Assembly: GCF_003148685.1 (NCBI RefSeq) | Contig: NZ_QGGR01000010.1 | Coordinates: forward strand, 248,001 to 312,000 | DNA from: Actinoplanes xinjiangensis | GTDB lineage: Bacteria > Actinomycetota > Actinomycetes > Mycobacteriales > Micromonosporaceae | Reading direction: 5' to 3' | Length of the DNA stretch: 64,000 nt | Part shown: positions 10,565-19,264 of the stretch, piece after piece | Layout of the letters: the number at the start of each line of letters is the position of its first letter | How positions within the stretch are numbered: position 1 is the stretch's first letter | The notes under the pieces: model-generated | What the model was told of the DNA's origin: nothing | The model's database searches: none | What the model saw: only the letters and a program-made list of their open reading frames with translations | Translations under genes and position numbers: made by a program

Positions 10565-10963
10565 TCAGCCCGGAGGCTCCGCGGGATCCATCGCATTCAC
10601 CATGAAATAGGCCGCGCGCTCCAGATAGTCCCAGAGCTGGTCGCGCTGCTCGGCGGGCAGGCCGAGGGAGTCGACCGCCACCCGCATGTGGCTCAGCCAG
10701 GCATCCCGTGCCGCCGCGTCGACCCGGAACGGTGCGTGCCGCATCCGCAGCCGCGGATGACCGCGATTGTCGGAATACGTCGTCGGGCCGCCCCAGTACT
10801 GCATCAGGAAGAGCGTGAACCGGTCGGCGGCCGGCCCGAGGTCCTCCTCGGGATACATCGGCCGGAGCAGCGGGTCCCCCGCGACACCCTCGTAGAACTT
10901 GTCGACGAGGCGCCGGAAGGTGGGCTCGCCGCCCACGGCGTCGAAGAAGGTCGGTGCGCTCAC
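10565..10963 (-). CDS. glbO: Group II truncated haemoglobin (trHbO)
   Basis: This is a 132-residue 2-on-2 globin. It carries the trHbO marks: an F-helix segment ending in HMR with the haem-binding histidine, LFLMQYWGGPTTY, and the CD/E region GHPRLRMRHAPF. Such proteins bind oxygen with high affinity and take part in oxygen delivery or peroxide and nitric oxide chemistry at the membrane. The gene lies ten bases upstream of the MscS stop on the same strand, with no sign of shared function. Confidence 0.92.
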   Translation of the reverse strand: MSAPTFFDAVGGEPTFRRLVDKFYEGVAGDPLLRPMYPEEDLGPAADRFTLFLMQYWGGPTTYSDNRGHPRLRMRHAPFRVDAAARDAWLSHMRVAVDSLGLPAEQRDQLWDYLERAAYFMVNAMDPAEPPG

Positions 10964-10972
10964 CGCTCCATC

Positions 10973-12034
10973 CTAGGTCGCGCCGCCGGGCTGCTCCGGC
11001 GCCGAGGCACCGCCACCCATCCACGACGGCGGTACGGCACTGCGCGGCAGCAGCCGGGACGCCGCGATCCGCTCGGACAGACCGGACGTCTCCAGCGACT
11101 CGGTCAGCGCCCGGCGCAGGTCACGCTGGATGGACACCTGGCCGTCGGCGGTCGTCTTGGCGATGGTCCGGATCACCGCACCGTCCACGGTGAGCTGCTC
11201 GACGCCGATCACGTCCGGCGGCTCCAGGAACCCGGTCTCGTGCTCCGGATCGTGGGCGACCGTCTCGGCCGCGGCCTTGAGCACGGCGATCGCCTCCTCC
11301 GAGTTGACGAAGCCGATCGGGATGTCCACCACCACCATCGCCCAGCCCTGGCTCTTGTTGCCGACCCGGACGATCTCGCCGTTCCGGATGTACCAGAGCA
11401 CACCGCGCGCGTCGCGGACCGTGGTGATCCGCAGGCCGACGCTCTCCACCACACCGGTGGCCTCGCCCAGGTCGACCGTGTCGCCCACGCCGTACTGGTC
11501 CTCCAGCAGCATGAACAGGCCGGCGATCAGGTCCTTGACCAGGCTCTGCGCGCCGAAACCGAGGGCCACGCCGACGATTCCGGCACTGGCCAGCAGCGGA
11601 GCCAGATTGAAACCGAGCTCGCCCATCACCAGCAGCGCGGCCATGGTGAAGATCACAGCACTGACGAAGCTGCGCAGCACCGACGCGATGGCCTCGGCCC
11701 GCTGCCGCCGCCGCTCGGGGATGAACGTCCCCTCCTCGGCGGTGACCGTCACCTTCTCCTTGAGCGGCTTCAGCAGCGCCGGCATCGAGGCCCGCGAGCT
11801 GGTCGTCGCCAGCCGGGAGATGGCGCGATGCAGCAGCCAGCGGATCAGGAGCGAGATCAGGACGATCATCGCGATCCGCAGAGGCTTGATCACCACGACG
11901 TAACTGCTGTTAGCCAGCCAGACGCTCTGGGTCCAGTCGAAGATCTGGGTGCACAGCACATCCTCCTTGCACTCGGGAGTCTTGAAGACATCCGAGGGCA
12001 CCGGTGATGGCGTGGTCGGGGCTAAGGGGAACAC
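10973..12034 (-). CDS. Mechanosensitive ion channel, MscS family
   Basis: The protein has 353 aa with one N-terminal membrane segment (residues about 45-68), a second at about 128-150 and a third, pore-lining one at about 155-180 (LLASAGIVGVALGFGAQSLVKDLIAG), the MscS pattern of Ala/Gly packing. The beta domain follows, with GVGDTVDLGEATGVVESVGLRITTVRD. It should open under membrane tension and release solutes in osmotic downshock. The start is GTG 12034 without a strong ribosome binding site, so a nearby in-frame start is possible. Confidence 0.9.
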   Translation of the reverse strand: MFPLAPTTPSPVPSDVFKTPECKEDVLCTQIFDWTQSVWLANSSYVVVIKPLRIAMIVLISLLIRWLLHRAISRLATTSSRASMPALLKPLKEKVTVTAEEGTFIPERRRQRAEAIASVLRSFVSAVIFTMAALLVMGELGFNLAPLLASAGIVGVALGFGAQSLVKDLIAGLFMLLEDQYGVGDTVDLGEATGVVESVGLRITTVRDARGVLWYIRNGEIVRVGNKSQGWAMVVVDIPIGFVNSEEAIAVLKAAAETVAHDPEHETGFLEPPDVIGVEQLTVDGAVIRTIAKTTADGQVSIQRDLRRALTESLETSGLSERIAASRLLPRSAVPPSWMGGGASAPEQPGGAT

Positions 12035-12140
12035 GGGTAGTCAAGGTACCGGGTCGGGCCGGGTGAAGACCTCAGACGTTTACCGAACGGCTACGGATTC
12101 TGCTCGCAATTTGGTCATCCATCAGGGACTATTGGCGCAA

Positions 12141-12161
12141 CGGCCTCGTTCGACGAGGCCG
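12141..12161. other. Hairpin upstream of the HNH gene
   Basis: A perfect 9-bp stem (CGGCCTCGT at 12141-12149, complement at 12153-12161) with a 3-base loop lies in the 190-base gap between the divergent MscS and HNH genes, 63 bases before the HNH start. It could be a leader structure or a small terminator. No function can be assigned. Confidence 0.5.
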
Positions 12162-12224
12162 ATCTCACACACGTATGGGCTATGGGAGCGGTTTACAGCA
12201 ACTGACACCGGAAGGGTGATCGCG

Positions 12225-12770
12225 ATGCCTGACATACGACCCACGGTTGGCTCTTCCGCGTTAGTTCTCAACGCCACCTACGAGCCGCTGTGCGTCGTAT
12301 CGGTGCGTCGAGCGACCATCCTGCTCCTCACCGCCAAAGCCGAGTGCGTCTCCGACGGTGACGGCCTCCTGCACAGCGCACACCAGACCGTCCCCGTTCC
12401 CTCGGTCGTCCGCCTCACGCGGTATGTGCGGGTGCCGTACCGCACGCACGTCGGCCTCTCCCGCCGGGCCATCTTCGCCCGCGACGGCGGCCGCTGCGCC
12501 TACTGCCGCGGCTCCGCCGAGACCATCGACCACGTCTTCCCGCGCAGCCGCGGTGGGCTGCACGCCTGGGACAACGTGGTGGCCGCCTGTGCCAAGTGCA
12601 ACCACAGCAAGGGTGACAAGACCCCGGCCGAGCTGGGCTGGCGCCTGCACGCCCCGCCGGCCGCCCCGCGCGGCGTCGCGTGGCGGGTCCTCGGTCACCG
12701 CACCCCGGACCCCCGCTGGAGGGACTGGCTCGACCTGCCCACCGCCCCGGTCGAGGCCGAGGCCGCCTGA
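12225..12770 (+). CDS. HNH endonuclease
   Basis: The protein has 181 aa. The HNH module occupies residues about 92-140: a CAYCRG zinc knuckle, TIDHVFPRSRGG with the catalytic DH, and CAKCNHSKGDKTP with the second knuckle and HNH asparagine. The N-terminal half (VLNATYEPLCVVSVRRA) matches a widespread chromosomal HNH family in actinobacteria. No toxin, phage or intein context is present, so this is probably a housekeeping nuclease of unknown target. ATG 12225 follows GAAGGG at 12211-12216. Confidence 0.9.
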   Translation: MPDIRPTVGSSALVLNATYEPLCVVSVRRATILLLTAKAECVSDGDGLLHSAHQTVPVPSVVRLTRYVRVPYRTHVGLSRRAIFARDGGRCAYCRGSAETIDHVFPRSRGGLHAWDNVVAACAKCNHSKGDKTPAELGWRLHAPPAAPRGVAWRVLGHRTPDPRWRDWLDLPTAPVEAEAA

Positions 12771-12774
12771 CCGG

Positions 12775-13590
12775 TCAGGCGTCGCGGGAGTCGACCAGAG
12801 AGGCGAAGACGACGATGTTGTCCTCGTAGCCCTCCTCCCCGCCCAGCCATCTGCCGCCGCACGTCATCAGGCGCAGCGACGGCCGGGTGTAGTCACCGTA
12901 GACACGCTCGGCGGGCAGCGAACCCTTGTCGAACGTCTCCACCGAGTTGACCTTGAAGACGGCGATCGACCCGTCCTGGCGGCTCACCCGGATCTCCTGG
13001 CCCGGCCGCAACTCGTCGAGACGATGGAAGACCGACGGTCCGGTACGCGTGTCCGCGTGCCCCACGATCAGCGCCGGCCCGAACTGTCCCGGCGTCGGCC
13101 CGCCCTCGAACCAGCCGGCCTCGTTGTGCCGGCGCAGCGGCGGCACGCCCACCGACCCGTCACCGGCCAGTCCCACCTCCAGGATCGGCGCCGACACCCG
13201 GATCGCCGGGATCTCCAGCCGCTGCGGCCGGCTCGGTTCCAGCACCGGGAACGCCCGTGGTGGGGGCTCGTCCGGGCCACGGAACAGGCTGCCGACGTCG
13301 AAGCCGGTCGCGAAGCCCAGCCCCAGGCCGACCACGAACAGCCCCACGAAGAGCAGCACCAGCGCGACCACCCCGGCCATCCCGCCCTTGCGACCACGGA
13401 TCGGCTGCGGCTTCGGCATCCGGCCCGGGAGCGCGAGCCGGAACGGTGAACGGCCGCGGATCTCCGGTGTCGGCGGCAGGGGCCCGGTGATGGACCCGGG
13501 CGGTGGTGCCGTGATGATCTGCGCCGGGCGTTTGCGTGCCACCGCCTCCGGCACGCGCGCCCGGGGCGGCCTCTGGTCCCCGCTGGCCAC
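12775..13590 (-). CDS. Class F sortase
   Basis: This membrane-bound transpeptidase has 271 aa from GTG 13590, which follows a GAGGGG ribosome binding site. A basic N-terminus is followed by a membrane segment (VVALVLLFVGLFVVGLGLGF), then an extracellular beta-barrel with catalytic histidine in LIVGHADTRTG and catalytic cysteine in LRLMTCGG, with the downstream arginine region. Class F sortases anchor proteins to the cell wall or process surface proteins. The gene follows the adjacent secreted protein by ten bases and is presumably in one operon with it. Confidence 0.92.
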   Translation of the reverse strand: MASGDQRPPRARVPEAVARKRPAQIITAPPPGSITGPLPPTPEIRGRSPFRLALPGRMPKPQPIRGRKGGMAGVVALVLLFVGLFVVGLGLGFATGFDVGSLFRGPDEPPPRAFPVLEPSRPQRLEIPAIRVSAPILEVGLAGDGSVGVPPLRRHNEAGWFEGGPTPGQFGPALIVGHADTRTGPSVFHRLDELRPGQEIRVSRQDGSIAVFKVNSVETFDKGSLPAERVYGDYTRPSLRLMTCGGRWLGGEEGYEDNIVVFASLVDSRDA

Positions 13591-13600
13591 GCCGGGCCCC

Positions 13601-14074
13601 TCAGCCGACTCGCCGGCGCAGCGACACGGCGCCCAGGGCCAGCCCGGCCAGCGCCAGGGCGAGCCCACCGCCGATCAGAAGCGGACCCACCGGCCCGGGA
13701 GCGGTGCCGCCGCCACCGGTCGCCGGGCCGCGGGACGGCTGCACCCTGGCCACCACGTGCAGGACACCGGTGGCGCCGGCGCCCTCCGGACAGATCAGGG
13801 CGACCGGGTAGTCACCGGGTTTCGTGTCGGCGGGCACCCGTACCGTCGCGGTCAGGAACCCGAACTCCGGCTCGACGGTGACCGAGCCGATGGGCTCGCC
13901 CCGCACGGTGGCCGATTTGAGGTTGTCGTCACACGAGGCGCGCAGTGCGAACTCGTCGCCGACCCGGACCGTGCTGGGGTTGAGTTCGACGAAGACGGCC
14001 GCGGCGGCGGCCGGTGAAGCGGCCGTCACGGCGCAGGCGAGACCCGCGACGACGGCGGGGACGAACGTGCGCAT
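13601..14074 (-). CDS. Secreted, C-terminally membrane-anchored protein next to sortase
   Basis: The protein has 157 aa from ATG 14074, with a strong AGGAGGGGG ribosome binding site. It has a signal peptide (residues 1-26, ending near AAAA), an Ig-like beta domain with two cysteines (RASCDD and LICPEG), a Gly/Pro/Thr linker and a C-terminal hydrophobic helix ending in LRRRVG. The end looks like a cell-wall sorting tail, yet no LPxTG-type pentapeptide precedes the helix. As the gene lies directly upstream of the sortase it is its likely partner, although it may simply stay in the membrane. Confidence 0.8.
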   Translation of the reverse strand: MRTFVPAVVAGLACAVTAASPAAAAAVFVELNPSTVRVGDEFALRASCDDNLKSATVRGEPIGSVTVEPEFGFLTATVRVPADTKPGDYPVALICPEGAGATGVLHVVARVQPSRGPATGGGGTAPGPVGPLLIGGGLALALAGLALGAVSLRRRVG

Positions 14075-14275
14075 GAGATCCCCCTCCTGCCGTTCGCGAC
14101 GGAAAGTACGCGGACGGCGCGTGAGGGTGATTTTCGCACCTCCGCGCACATTCCGCGTAGATCCCGACGGCGTGAGACCCCGGTTCGAGACCCGACGGTC
14201 CGGGACGACATGCGCTCCGCTACGGTGATTGATGTTCGGAATCAATAGGGAATGTTGGCGCCTGGGGGCGTTGAG

Positions 14276-14551
14276 TTGTCAGTAATCATGACCGTTCTGG
14301 TCTTCGTGATCATTCCGGCCGCCGTCATCGGGACGATCGCGGCTCTCGTGCTCGCCGGTTCCGACCGGTCGAAGCCGGATCGCCGCTACCGCCCGGGCCG
14401 TCCCTATGACTTCCCGGCCATGTGGTTCACCGCTACGCCGCAGCAGGTCGTCCCGGCCGGCGACGGCCACTCCGCAGGGCTGATCATCGAGGACAGCTCC
14501 GGCGCACCCGTCCGGCCCGGTCCTACAGGAGGCGCAAGTGACAGTTGGTGA
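14276..14551 (+). CDS. Small single-pass membrane protein
   Basis: The protein has 91 aa, one membrane segment near the N-terminus (IMTVLVFVIIPAAVIGTIAALVLAG) and a polar tail. I chose TTG 14276 because it sits seven bases after GGGGG at 14264-14268. ATG 14252 and ATG 14288 are in-frame alternatives. Its 3' end overlaps the start of the DUF5130 gene by 14 bases, so the two are coupled. The function is unknown. Confidence 0.65.
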   Translation: MSVIMTVLVFVIIPAAVIGTIAALVLAGSDRSKPDRRYRPGRPYDFPAMWFTATPQQVVPAGDGHSAGLIIEDSSGAPVRPGPTGGASDSW

Positions 14552-14933
14552 TGTCACCCCGCTCGAGCAGCCCGTCGACGGCCCGTTCTCGACCCGGCAG
14601 CTGCTCCGCCTCGACGAGGCCCTCCGTGTCGCCGACCAGGTGACCGGGCTCCACTTCAGCATCTACCTCGGCCCGCTCGAGGACCCGTCGCGCGAGACGG
14701 CGGCGAAACTGCACGCCCAGACCCGTCACCCGCAGCGCTCGGTTCTGATCGCGGTCTCGCCCGACCAGCGGAAGCTGGAGATCATCACCGGTGCCGACGC
14801 GCGCCGGCGCATCTCCGACCGCGACGCGAAACTGGCCGGCCTGTCGATGGCCGCGTCCTTCGGCGGCGGCGACCTGGCCGGCGGCCTGATGATCGGTATC
14901 GACCAGCTGGCGTCGCACGCCGGTAGGCGCTGA
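14538..14933 (+). CDS. DUF5130 family protein
   Basis: This is a 131-residue actinobacterial protein with the DUF5130 pattern: LDEALRVADQVTGLHFSIYLG, then QRSVLIAVSPDQRKLEIITG and a helical end. The fold resembles TPM/TerY-like domains, but its role is unknown. GTG 14538 follows a perfect AGGAGG at 14527-14532. It lies within the 3' end of the small membrane protein gene, which suggests the two act together at the membrane. Confidence 0.85.
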   Translation: MTVGDVTPLEQPVDGPFSTRQLLRLDEALRVADQVTGLHFSIYLGPLEDPSRETAAKLHAQTRHPQRSVLIAVSPDQRKLEIITGADARRRISDRDAKLAGLSMAASFGGGDLAGGLMIGIDQLASHAGRR

Positions 14934-14940
14934 CGCGACC

Positions 14941-15498
14941 TCAGTGCCAGGCCGCGGGGTTGACCCGCACCGGGTAGGGCGCGTCCAGCTTGGCCTGCTC
15001 GTCGGACTCCACGTCCCGAGCGGGCCGATAGGCCGTCCCGTCCAGGGCGAACGCCCGCAGGACCGGTCCGTCCTCCACCCGCCAGTACGCCGGGATCCCC
15101 GCCGCCGCGTAGACGGCCGGTTTGAGCAACCGGTCGTAACGCCGGGTCTCGTCAGCCTCGACCTCCACCGCGAGCGCGACGTCGGCCGGGTCCACCCAGA
15201 TGGCGCCGGATGAGTGCGGCCGCAGCACCGTGACGTCCGGTACGAGGTTGCTGGTCTCCAGCTCGATGCCGAGGCGGGCACAGACCCACCAGCCGGGCGG
15301 CGCCGCGGCCCGCAGCGTGGCGACGATCGACTCGACGAGGGAGTCGTGCCGGGTGGTCGCCGGCGGAGTGACGTGCAGGCTGCCGTCGAGGATCTCGTAC
15401 CGATGGCCGTCCTGCGGGAACAGCTGGAGGTCCGGTTGGGTCCACCGGCCGTCCGGCGCACCCCAGCGCACCGGGGAACCATGGCTCATCATCGTCAC
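14941..15498 (-). CDS. Uma2 family (DUF820) putative endonuclease
   Basis: The protein has 185 aa with the restriction-endonuclease-like Uma2 fold: YEILDGSLHVTPP, then LVPDVTVLRP, the acidic core ALAVEVEADETRR with E-x-E, followed by KPAVYAAAGIPAYWRVE. These residues match the PD-(D/E)xK-like arrangement of the family, whose cellular target is unknown. GTG 15498 follows GGAGG by a good spacing. The gene is convergent with the DUF5130 gene. Confidence 0.88.
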   Translation of the reverse strand: MTMMSHGSPVRWGAPDGRWTQPDLQLFPQDGHRYEILDGSLHVTPPATTRHDSLVESIVATLRAAAPPGWWVCARLGIELETSNLVPDVTVLRPHSSGAIWVDPADVALAVEVEADETRRYDRLLKPAVYAAAGIPAYWRVEDGPVLRAFALDGTAYRPARDVESDEQAKLDAPYPVRVNPAAWH

Positions 15499-15585
15499 GG
15501 GCCACCTCCATCACCGCGGAGTGCCAGCCTACTCACACAGAGTTGTTTCCGATGGGTTATGCGCTGGTAAGTTCTGGCATGTGAA

Positions 15586-15615
15586 CGGCCCGCCCCACTT
15601 GCGCGGGACGGGCCG
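15586..15615. terminator. Hairpin downstream of pepN
   Basis: Read on the minus strand, a GC stem (CGGCCCG with an outer and inner part, one mismatch, GCAA loop) lies 15 bases beyond the pepN stop. It is a probable Rho-independent-like terminator without a T-run. Confidence 0.65.
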
Positions 15616-15629
15616 GTAATCACTATCGG

Positions 15630-18188
15630 TCAGGAAGCGGCCCGGTCCGTCGCCCGCGCCTTGAGCGCCCGGAGCACACCGTCCCGGCCCTCGGCCACCA
15701 GCCGCCGCAGCGACGCCGGGTGCCCCTCCTTGGCCAGCCAGGCGTCGGTGAGCGCCACCGTCTCCTCGCTGATCTGGAACACCGGGTACGCCATGGTCGC
15801 GAACTCCTGCGCCGGCTCACTGTCCGAGCGGGCCCACACGTGCGCCACCGACTCGAAGAACTTCTCCGCGTACGGCGCGGTCAGCGCCACCTGCCGGGTG
15901 CTCTGGAAGCCCTGGAGCAGCGACCGGTTGAGCCAGTTCGGCGGCGCCTGCGGGCCGGTCAGCTCGGCCCAGACCCGGGCCTTGTTCTCCGGAGTCGGCA
16001 GCAGCGCCCGGGCGATCGCCGCCTCCCGCTCGCCACTGGCCGTCTTGTCCCCGGCCAGTTCGTCGTCGATCTCCGACTCGGCGGCGGCACCCAGCGCGGA
16101 CAGCGCCTGCAGCAGCGACCAGCGCAGCTCGGTGTCGACCACCAGGCCCGCCGGCCTCGCCTCGCCGGACAGCCAGCCCCGCAGCGCGGCCGCCTGCTCG
16201 GGCGTCCGGGCCGCGGTGATGAAGGCCCGTGCCCAGGTCAGCTGCCAGCCACTGCCCGGCTCGGCCGCGGCCAGCTGGCGCTGTGCCAGCCCGGCCACCT
16301 GCGCCCAGCCCTCCGGCGCCCACTCCGGGTCGGCGAAGCTGGTCAGCGCCATCCCGGCCTGCCGCAGCGTGGCCGTGGTCAGGTTGATGTCGCTCTCGGC
16401 CGGCAGGCCCGCCACCACCAGCGCCACGTAGTCACGGGCGGCCAGCTCGGCGTCGCGCAGCATGTCCCACGCGGCCGCCCAGCCCAGCGCCCGCGGCAGC
16501 GCCGAGTCGAAGCCCGCGATGTGCCGCACCAGGGTGGCCATCGAGCGCTCGTCCAGCCGCAGCTTCGCGTACGTCAGATCCTCGTCGTTGACCAGCAGCA
16601 GGTCCGGTGCCTTGACACCGGCCAGCGCGGTGATCGGGGTCCGCTCACCCGCCACGTCCGCCTCGATCAGCTCACGCCGGACCAGGCGGTCACCGTCCAG
16701 GTCGTACAGGCCGATGCCGACCCGGTGGGTACGCAGAGTCGGGTAGTCGGCCGGTGCCTCCTGCTGCACGACGACACTCGTGTAGTTGCCCGCCGCGTCC
16801 ACCTCGACGACCGGGCGCAGCGTGTTGACCTGCGCCGTCTCCAGCCACTGCGCGGCGAACTTGCGCAGCTCGCGGCCGGACGCCGTCTCCAGCTCGGTGA
16901 GCAGGTCGTCGAAGGTGGCGTTGCCCCAGGCGTGCTTGGTGAAGTAGGCGCGCAGGCCGGTCAGGAACGGATCCAGGCCGACGTAGGCGACCAGCTGCTT
17001 GATCACGCTGGCGCCCTTGGCGTACGTGATGCCGTCGAAGTTGACCTCGACCGCCTCCAGGTCCGGCATCTCGCAGTACACCGGGTGGGTGGAGGAGAGC
17101 TGGTCCTGCCGGTAGCCCCAGGCCTTCCGGATGGACAGGAACGTCGACCAGGCGTCGGCGAACCGGGTGGCCTCGGTGTTGCACCAGTGACTGGCCCACT
17201 CGGCGAACGACTCGTTCAGCCACAGGTCGTTCCACCAGCGCATGGTGACGAGGTCGCCGAACCACATGTGGGCCAGCTCGTGCAGGATCGTGTTGGCGCG
17301 CTGCTCGTACTCGTAGTCGGTGACCTGCGAGCGGAAGATGTAGTGCGACTCGGCGTGGGTGACGCAGCCGAAGTTCTCCATCGCGCCGGCGTTGAAGTCC
17401 GGCACCCACAGCTGGTCGTACTTGGGCAGCGGGTACCGCACGCCGAACTTCTCGTGGAAGAAGTCGAAGCCCTGCTTGGTGATCAGGAACAGGTCGTCGG
17501 CGTCCAGGTAGCGGGCCATCGAGGCGCGGCAGAAGACGCCCAGCTCGATGCCGTCGTGCGAGTCGCGGACCTCGTGGTACGGCCCGGCGCAGATCGCCGT
17601 GATGTAGGTGCTCATCCGCGGGGAGGTGGTGAAGTGGACCGTCTTGGCGCCGAACGCGGCGGCCTCCTCGGAGTCCACCGGCATGTTCGAGACGACCTTC
17701 CAGTGCCCCGGCGCCGTCACGTGCCACGTGTAGACGCTCTTGAGGTCGGGCTGGTCGAAGCAGGCGTACGCCCGCTGCGCGTCCGCCGTCTCGAACTGGC
17801 TGTAGAGATAGACCTCCTTGTCGACCGGGTCGAGGCTGCGCTGGAGCCCCTGCCCGCTCGCGGAGTATCCGAAGTCCCCGTCGACGACGAGGGTGTTCTC
17901 CGCGGCGAGGCCGGGCAGTGCCAGGCCCTTCTCCGCGGTCCAGGCACTGAGGTCCAGCGGCGTCCCGTTCAGCGTCGCGGAGTTGATCCGCACCGCGGCC
18001 GCCTCGATGAACGTCGACACGCCCGGCTCGGAGCACCGAAAGTTGATCACTGTGGTGGACCGGAACGTGTCTGAGCCGGGGTTGCCGTGCCCGTCGGTCA
18101 GGTCAAGGGTGATGTCGTACCCCGTCACCTCGAGCAATCGACCACGCTCCGCAGCCTCGACCTGGGTCAGGTTGTGAACACCGGCCAC
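15630..18188 (-). CDS. pepN: Aminopeptidase N (M1 metallopeptidase)
   Basis: This zinc aminopeptidase has 852 aa. The substrate-binding NAGAMENFG segment and the zinc site HELAHMWFGD with the downstream glutamate in NESFAEW are all present, as is the C-terminal ERAP1-like helical domain. It removes N-terminal residues from peptides in the cytosol. GTG 18188 (AGVHNLTQ) lies seven bases after AGGAG, while the in-frame GTG 18194 is only about two bases from it, so 18188 is the better start. It is divergent from the nitroreductase gene. Confidence 0.95.
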   Translation of the reverse strand: MAGVHNLTQVEAAERGRLLEVTGYDITLDLTDGHGNPGSDTFRSTTVINFRCSEPGVSTFIEAAAVRINSATLNGTPLDLSAWTAEKGLALPGLAAENTLVVDGDFGYSASGQGLQRSLDPVDKEVYLYSQFETADAQRAYACFDQPDLKSVYTWHVTAPGHWKVVSNMPVDSEEAAAFGAKTVHFTTSPRMSTYITAICAGPYHEVRDSHDGIELGVFCRASMARYLDADDLFLITKQGFDFFHEKFGVRYPLPKYDQLWVPDFNAGAMENFGCVTHAESHYIFRSQVTDYEYEQRANTILHELAHMWFGDLVTMRWWNDLWLNESFAEWASHWCNTEATRFADAWSTFLSIRKAWGYRQDQLSSTHPVYCEMPDLEAVEVNFDGITYAKGASVIKQLVAYVGLDPFLTGLRAYFTKHAWGNATFDDLLTELETASGRELRKFAAQWLETAQVNTLRPVVEVDAAGNYTSVVVQQEAPADYPTLRTHRVGIGLYDLDGDRLVRRELIEADVAGERTPITALAGVKAPDLLLVNDEDLTYAKLRLDERSMATLVRHIAGFDSALPRALGWAAAWDMLRDAELAARDYVALVVAGLPAESDINLTTATLRQAGMALTSFADPEWAPEGWAQVAGLAQRQLAAAEPGSGWQLTWARAFITAARTPEQAAALRGWLSGEARPAGLVVDTELRWSLLQALSALGAAAESEIDDELAGDKTASGEREAAIARALLPTPENKARVWAELTGPQAPPNWLNRSLLQGFQSTRQVALTAPYAEKFFESVAHVWARSDSEPAQEFATMAYPVFQISEETVALTDAWLAKEGHPASLRRLVAEGRDGVLRALKARATDRAAS

Positions 18189-18295
18189 GTGCACTCTCCT
18201 TCGAGCTGACAGCTGATTGCTTTACCCGAAGCCTATGCGGACACGGCGACGTAACTCACCCCGACCGGGCTCGCAAGAAGGAGGAGGATCGAAGG

Positions 18296-18928
18296 ATGAC
18301 TCAACGTGCCACCGTCGACATGTGGTTCGACCCGCTCTGCCCGTGGGCCTGGATCACCTCCCGCTGGCTGCTGGAGGTGGAGAAGGTCCGTCCGTTGGAC
18401 GTCCGATTCAACGTGATGAGCCTGTCCGTCCTCAACGAGGGCCGCGACGAGCTCCCGGAGAACTACAAGGAACTACTGGCCAAGGGCTGGGGCCCGGTCC
18501 GGCTCTGCATCGCCGCCGCCGAGGCAGCCGGCCCGGCCGTCCTGCGTGACCTCTACACCGCCCTCGGCACCCGCATCCACCTGCAGAAGTACGACACCCA
18601 GGACCCGAAGCTCTACCAGGAGGCGCTGGCCGAGGTGGGCCTCGACGCGGAGCTGGCCGAGGCTGTGCACACCGACTCCCGCGACGAGGCGCTGCGGGCC
18701 AGTCACAACGCCGGCATGAAGCCGGTCGGCACCGACGTCGGCACCCCGGTGATCCACGCGCCGGGTCCCGTCGCGGGCGAGACCGTCGCCTTCTTCGGCC
18801 CGGTCATCACCCCGGCGCCGAAGGGCGAGGCCGCCGGCCGGCTGTGGGACGGCGTGATGCTGGTGGCCGGCACGCCCGGCTTCTACGAGCTGAAGCGCAG
18901 CCGCGATCTCGGCCCGATCTTCGACTGA
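18296..18928 (+). CDS. DsbA-like mycothiol-dependent nitroreductase (Rv2466c family)
   Basis: The protein has 210 aa, thioredoxin-like with a helical insert. The active-site motif near residue 15 is CPWA in WFDPLCPWAW, and the C-terminal segment GTDVGTPVIHAPG carries the cis-proline. In mycobacteria this family uses mycothiol to reduce nitro compounds and resists oxidative stress. ATG 18296 has a strong GGAGGA ribosome binding site at 18282-18287. A DsbA-family oxidoreductase of other specificity is the alternative. Confidence 0.9.
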   Translation: MTQRATVDMWFDPLCPWAWITSRWLLEVEKVRPLDVRFNVMSLSVLNEGRDELPENYKELLAKGWGPVRLCIAAAEAAGPAVLRDLYTALGTRIHLQKYDTQDPKLYQEALAEVGLDAELAEAVHTDSRDEALRASHNAGMKPVGTDVGTPVIHAPGPVAGETVAFFGPVITPAPKGEAAGRLWDGVMLVAGTPGFYELKRSRDLGPIFD

Positions 18929-18985
18929 CAGGTTGCCATTCGGGGGCGGTCGCACAGAAACACGACTCTCCGCCCAAGATCCGTC

Positions 18986-19016
18986 GTTGGATGAGGTGAC
19001 CTACACCTCACCCAAC
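18986..19016. promoter_or_regulatory. 13-bp inverted repeat just before the RBS of a small gene
   Basis: Two 13-base arms (18986-18998 and 19004-19016), with one mismatch and a 5-base centre, form GTTGG-A-TGAGGTG facing its complement. It ends two bases before GGAGG at 19018-19022 of the 74-residue gene. The position suits an operator or an RNA hairpin next to the ribosome binding site. Confidence 0.6.
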
Positions 19017-19029
19017 GCGGAGGCGGGCA

Positions 19030-19254
19030 ATGCCGGACAGTGAATCACCGGAGAACGAATCAGTCGGATCGAGCTTCAGCGTCCAGCGGGGCGTCTGGGT
19101 CGATTTGCCCCCTGACGTGGCGATTATGCTCGCTCCGCCGGTGACCGTGACGGCAAGGCCCGCCGAGCGTGTGGTGAACCCGCACCGCGCCGCTCAGTTG
19201 AGCAGGTCACGAGGGGCTGTGCCGGTGGTTAGGTACCCGAGCTTCGCCGGGTAA
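19030..19254 (+). CDS. Small hypothetical protein
   Basis: A 74-residue frame has a good ribosome binding site (GGAGG at 19018-19022, seven bases before ATG). The protein has an acidic N-terminus (PDSESPENES) and a basic C-terminal half, and no known domain. The ribosome binding site and preceding inverted repeat argue that it is real. It ends ten bases before the DUF1015 gene, with which it may be co-transcribed. Confidence 0.5.
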   Translation: MPDSESPENESVGSSFSVQRGVWVDLPPDVAIMLAPPVTVTARPAERVVNPHRAAQLSRSRGAVPVVRYPSFAG

Positions 19255-19264
19255 GTTGCCTGCC

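Noticed and set aside
15720..18074. 784-codon plus-strand frame opposite pepN
   Set aside because: It is a GC-rich antisense shadow of pepN. It lacks a domain pattern, while the minus strand carries complete M1 motifs.
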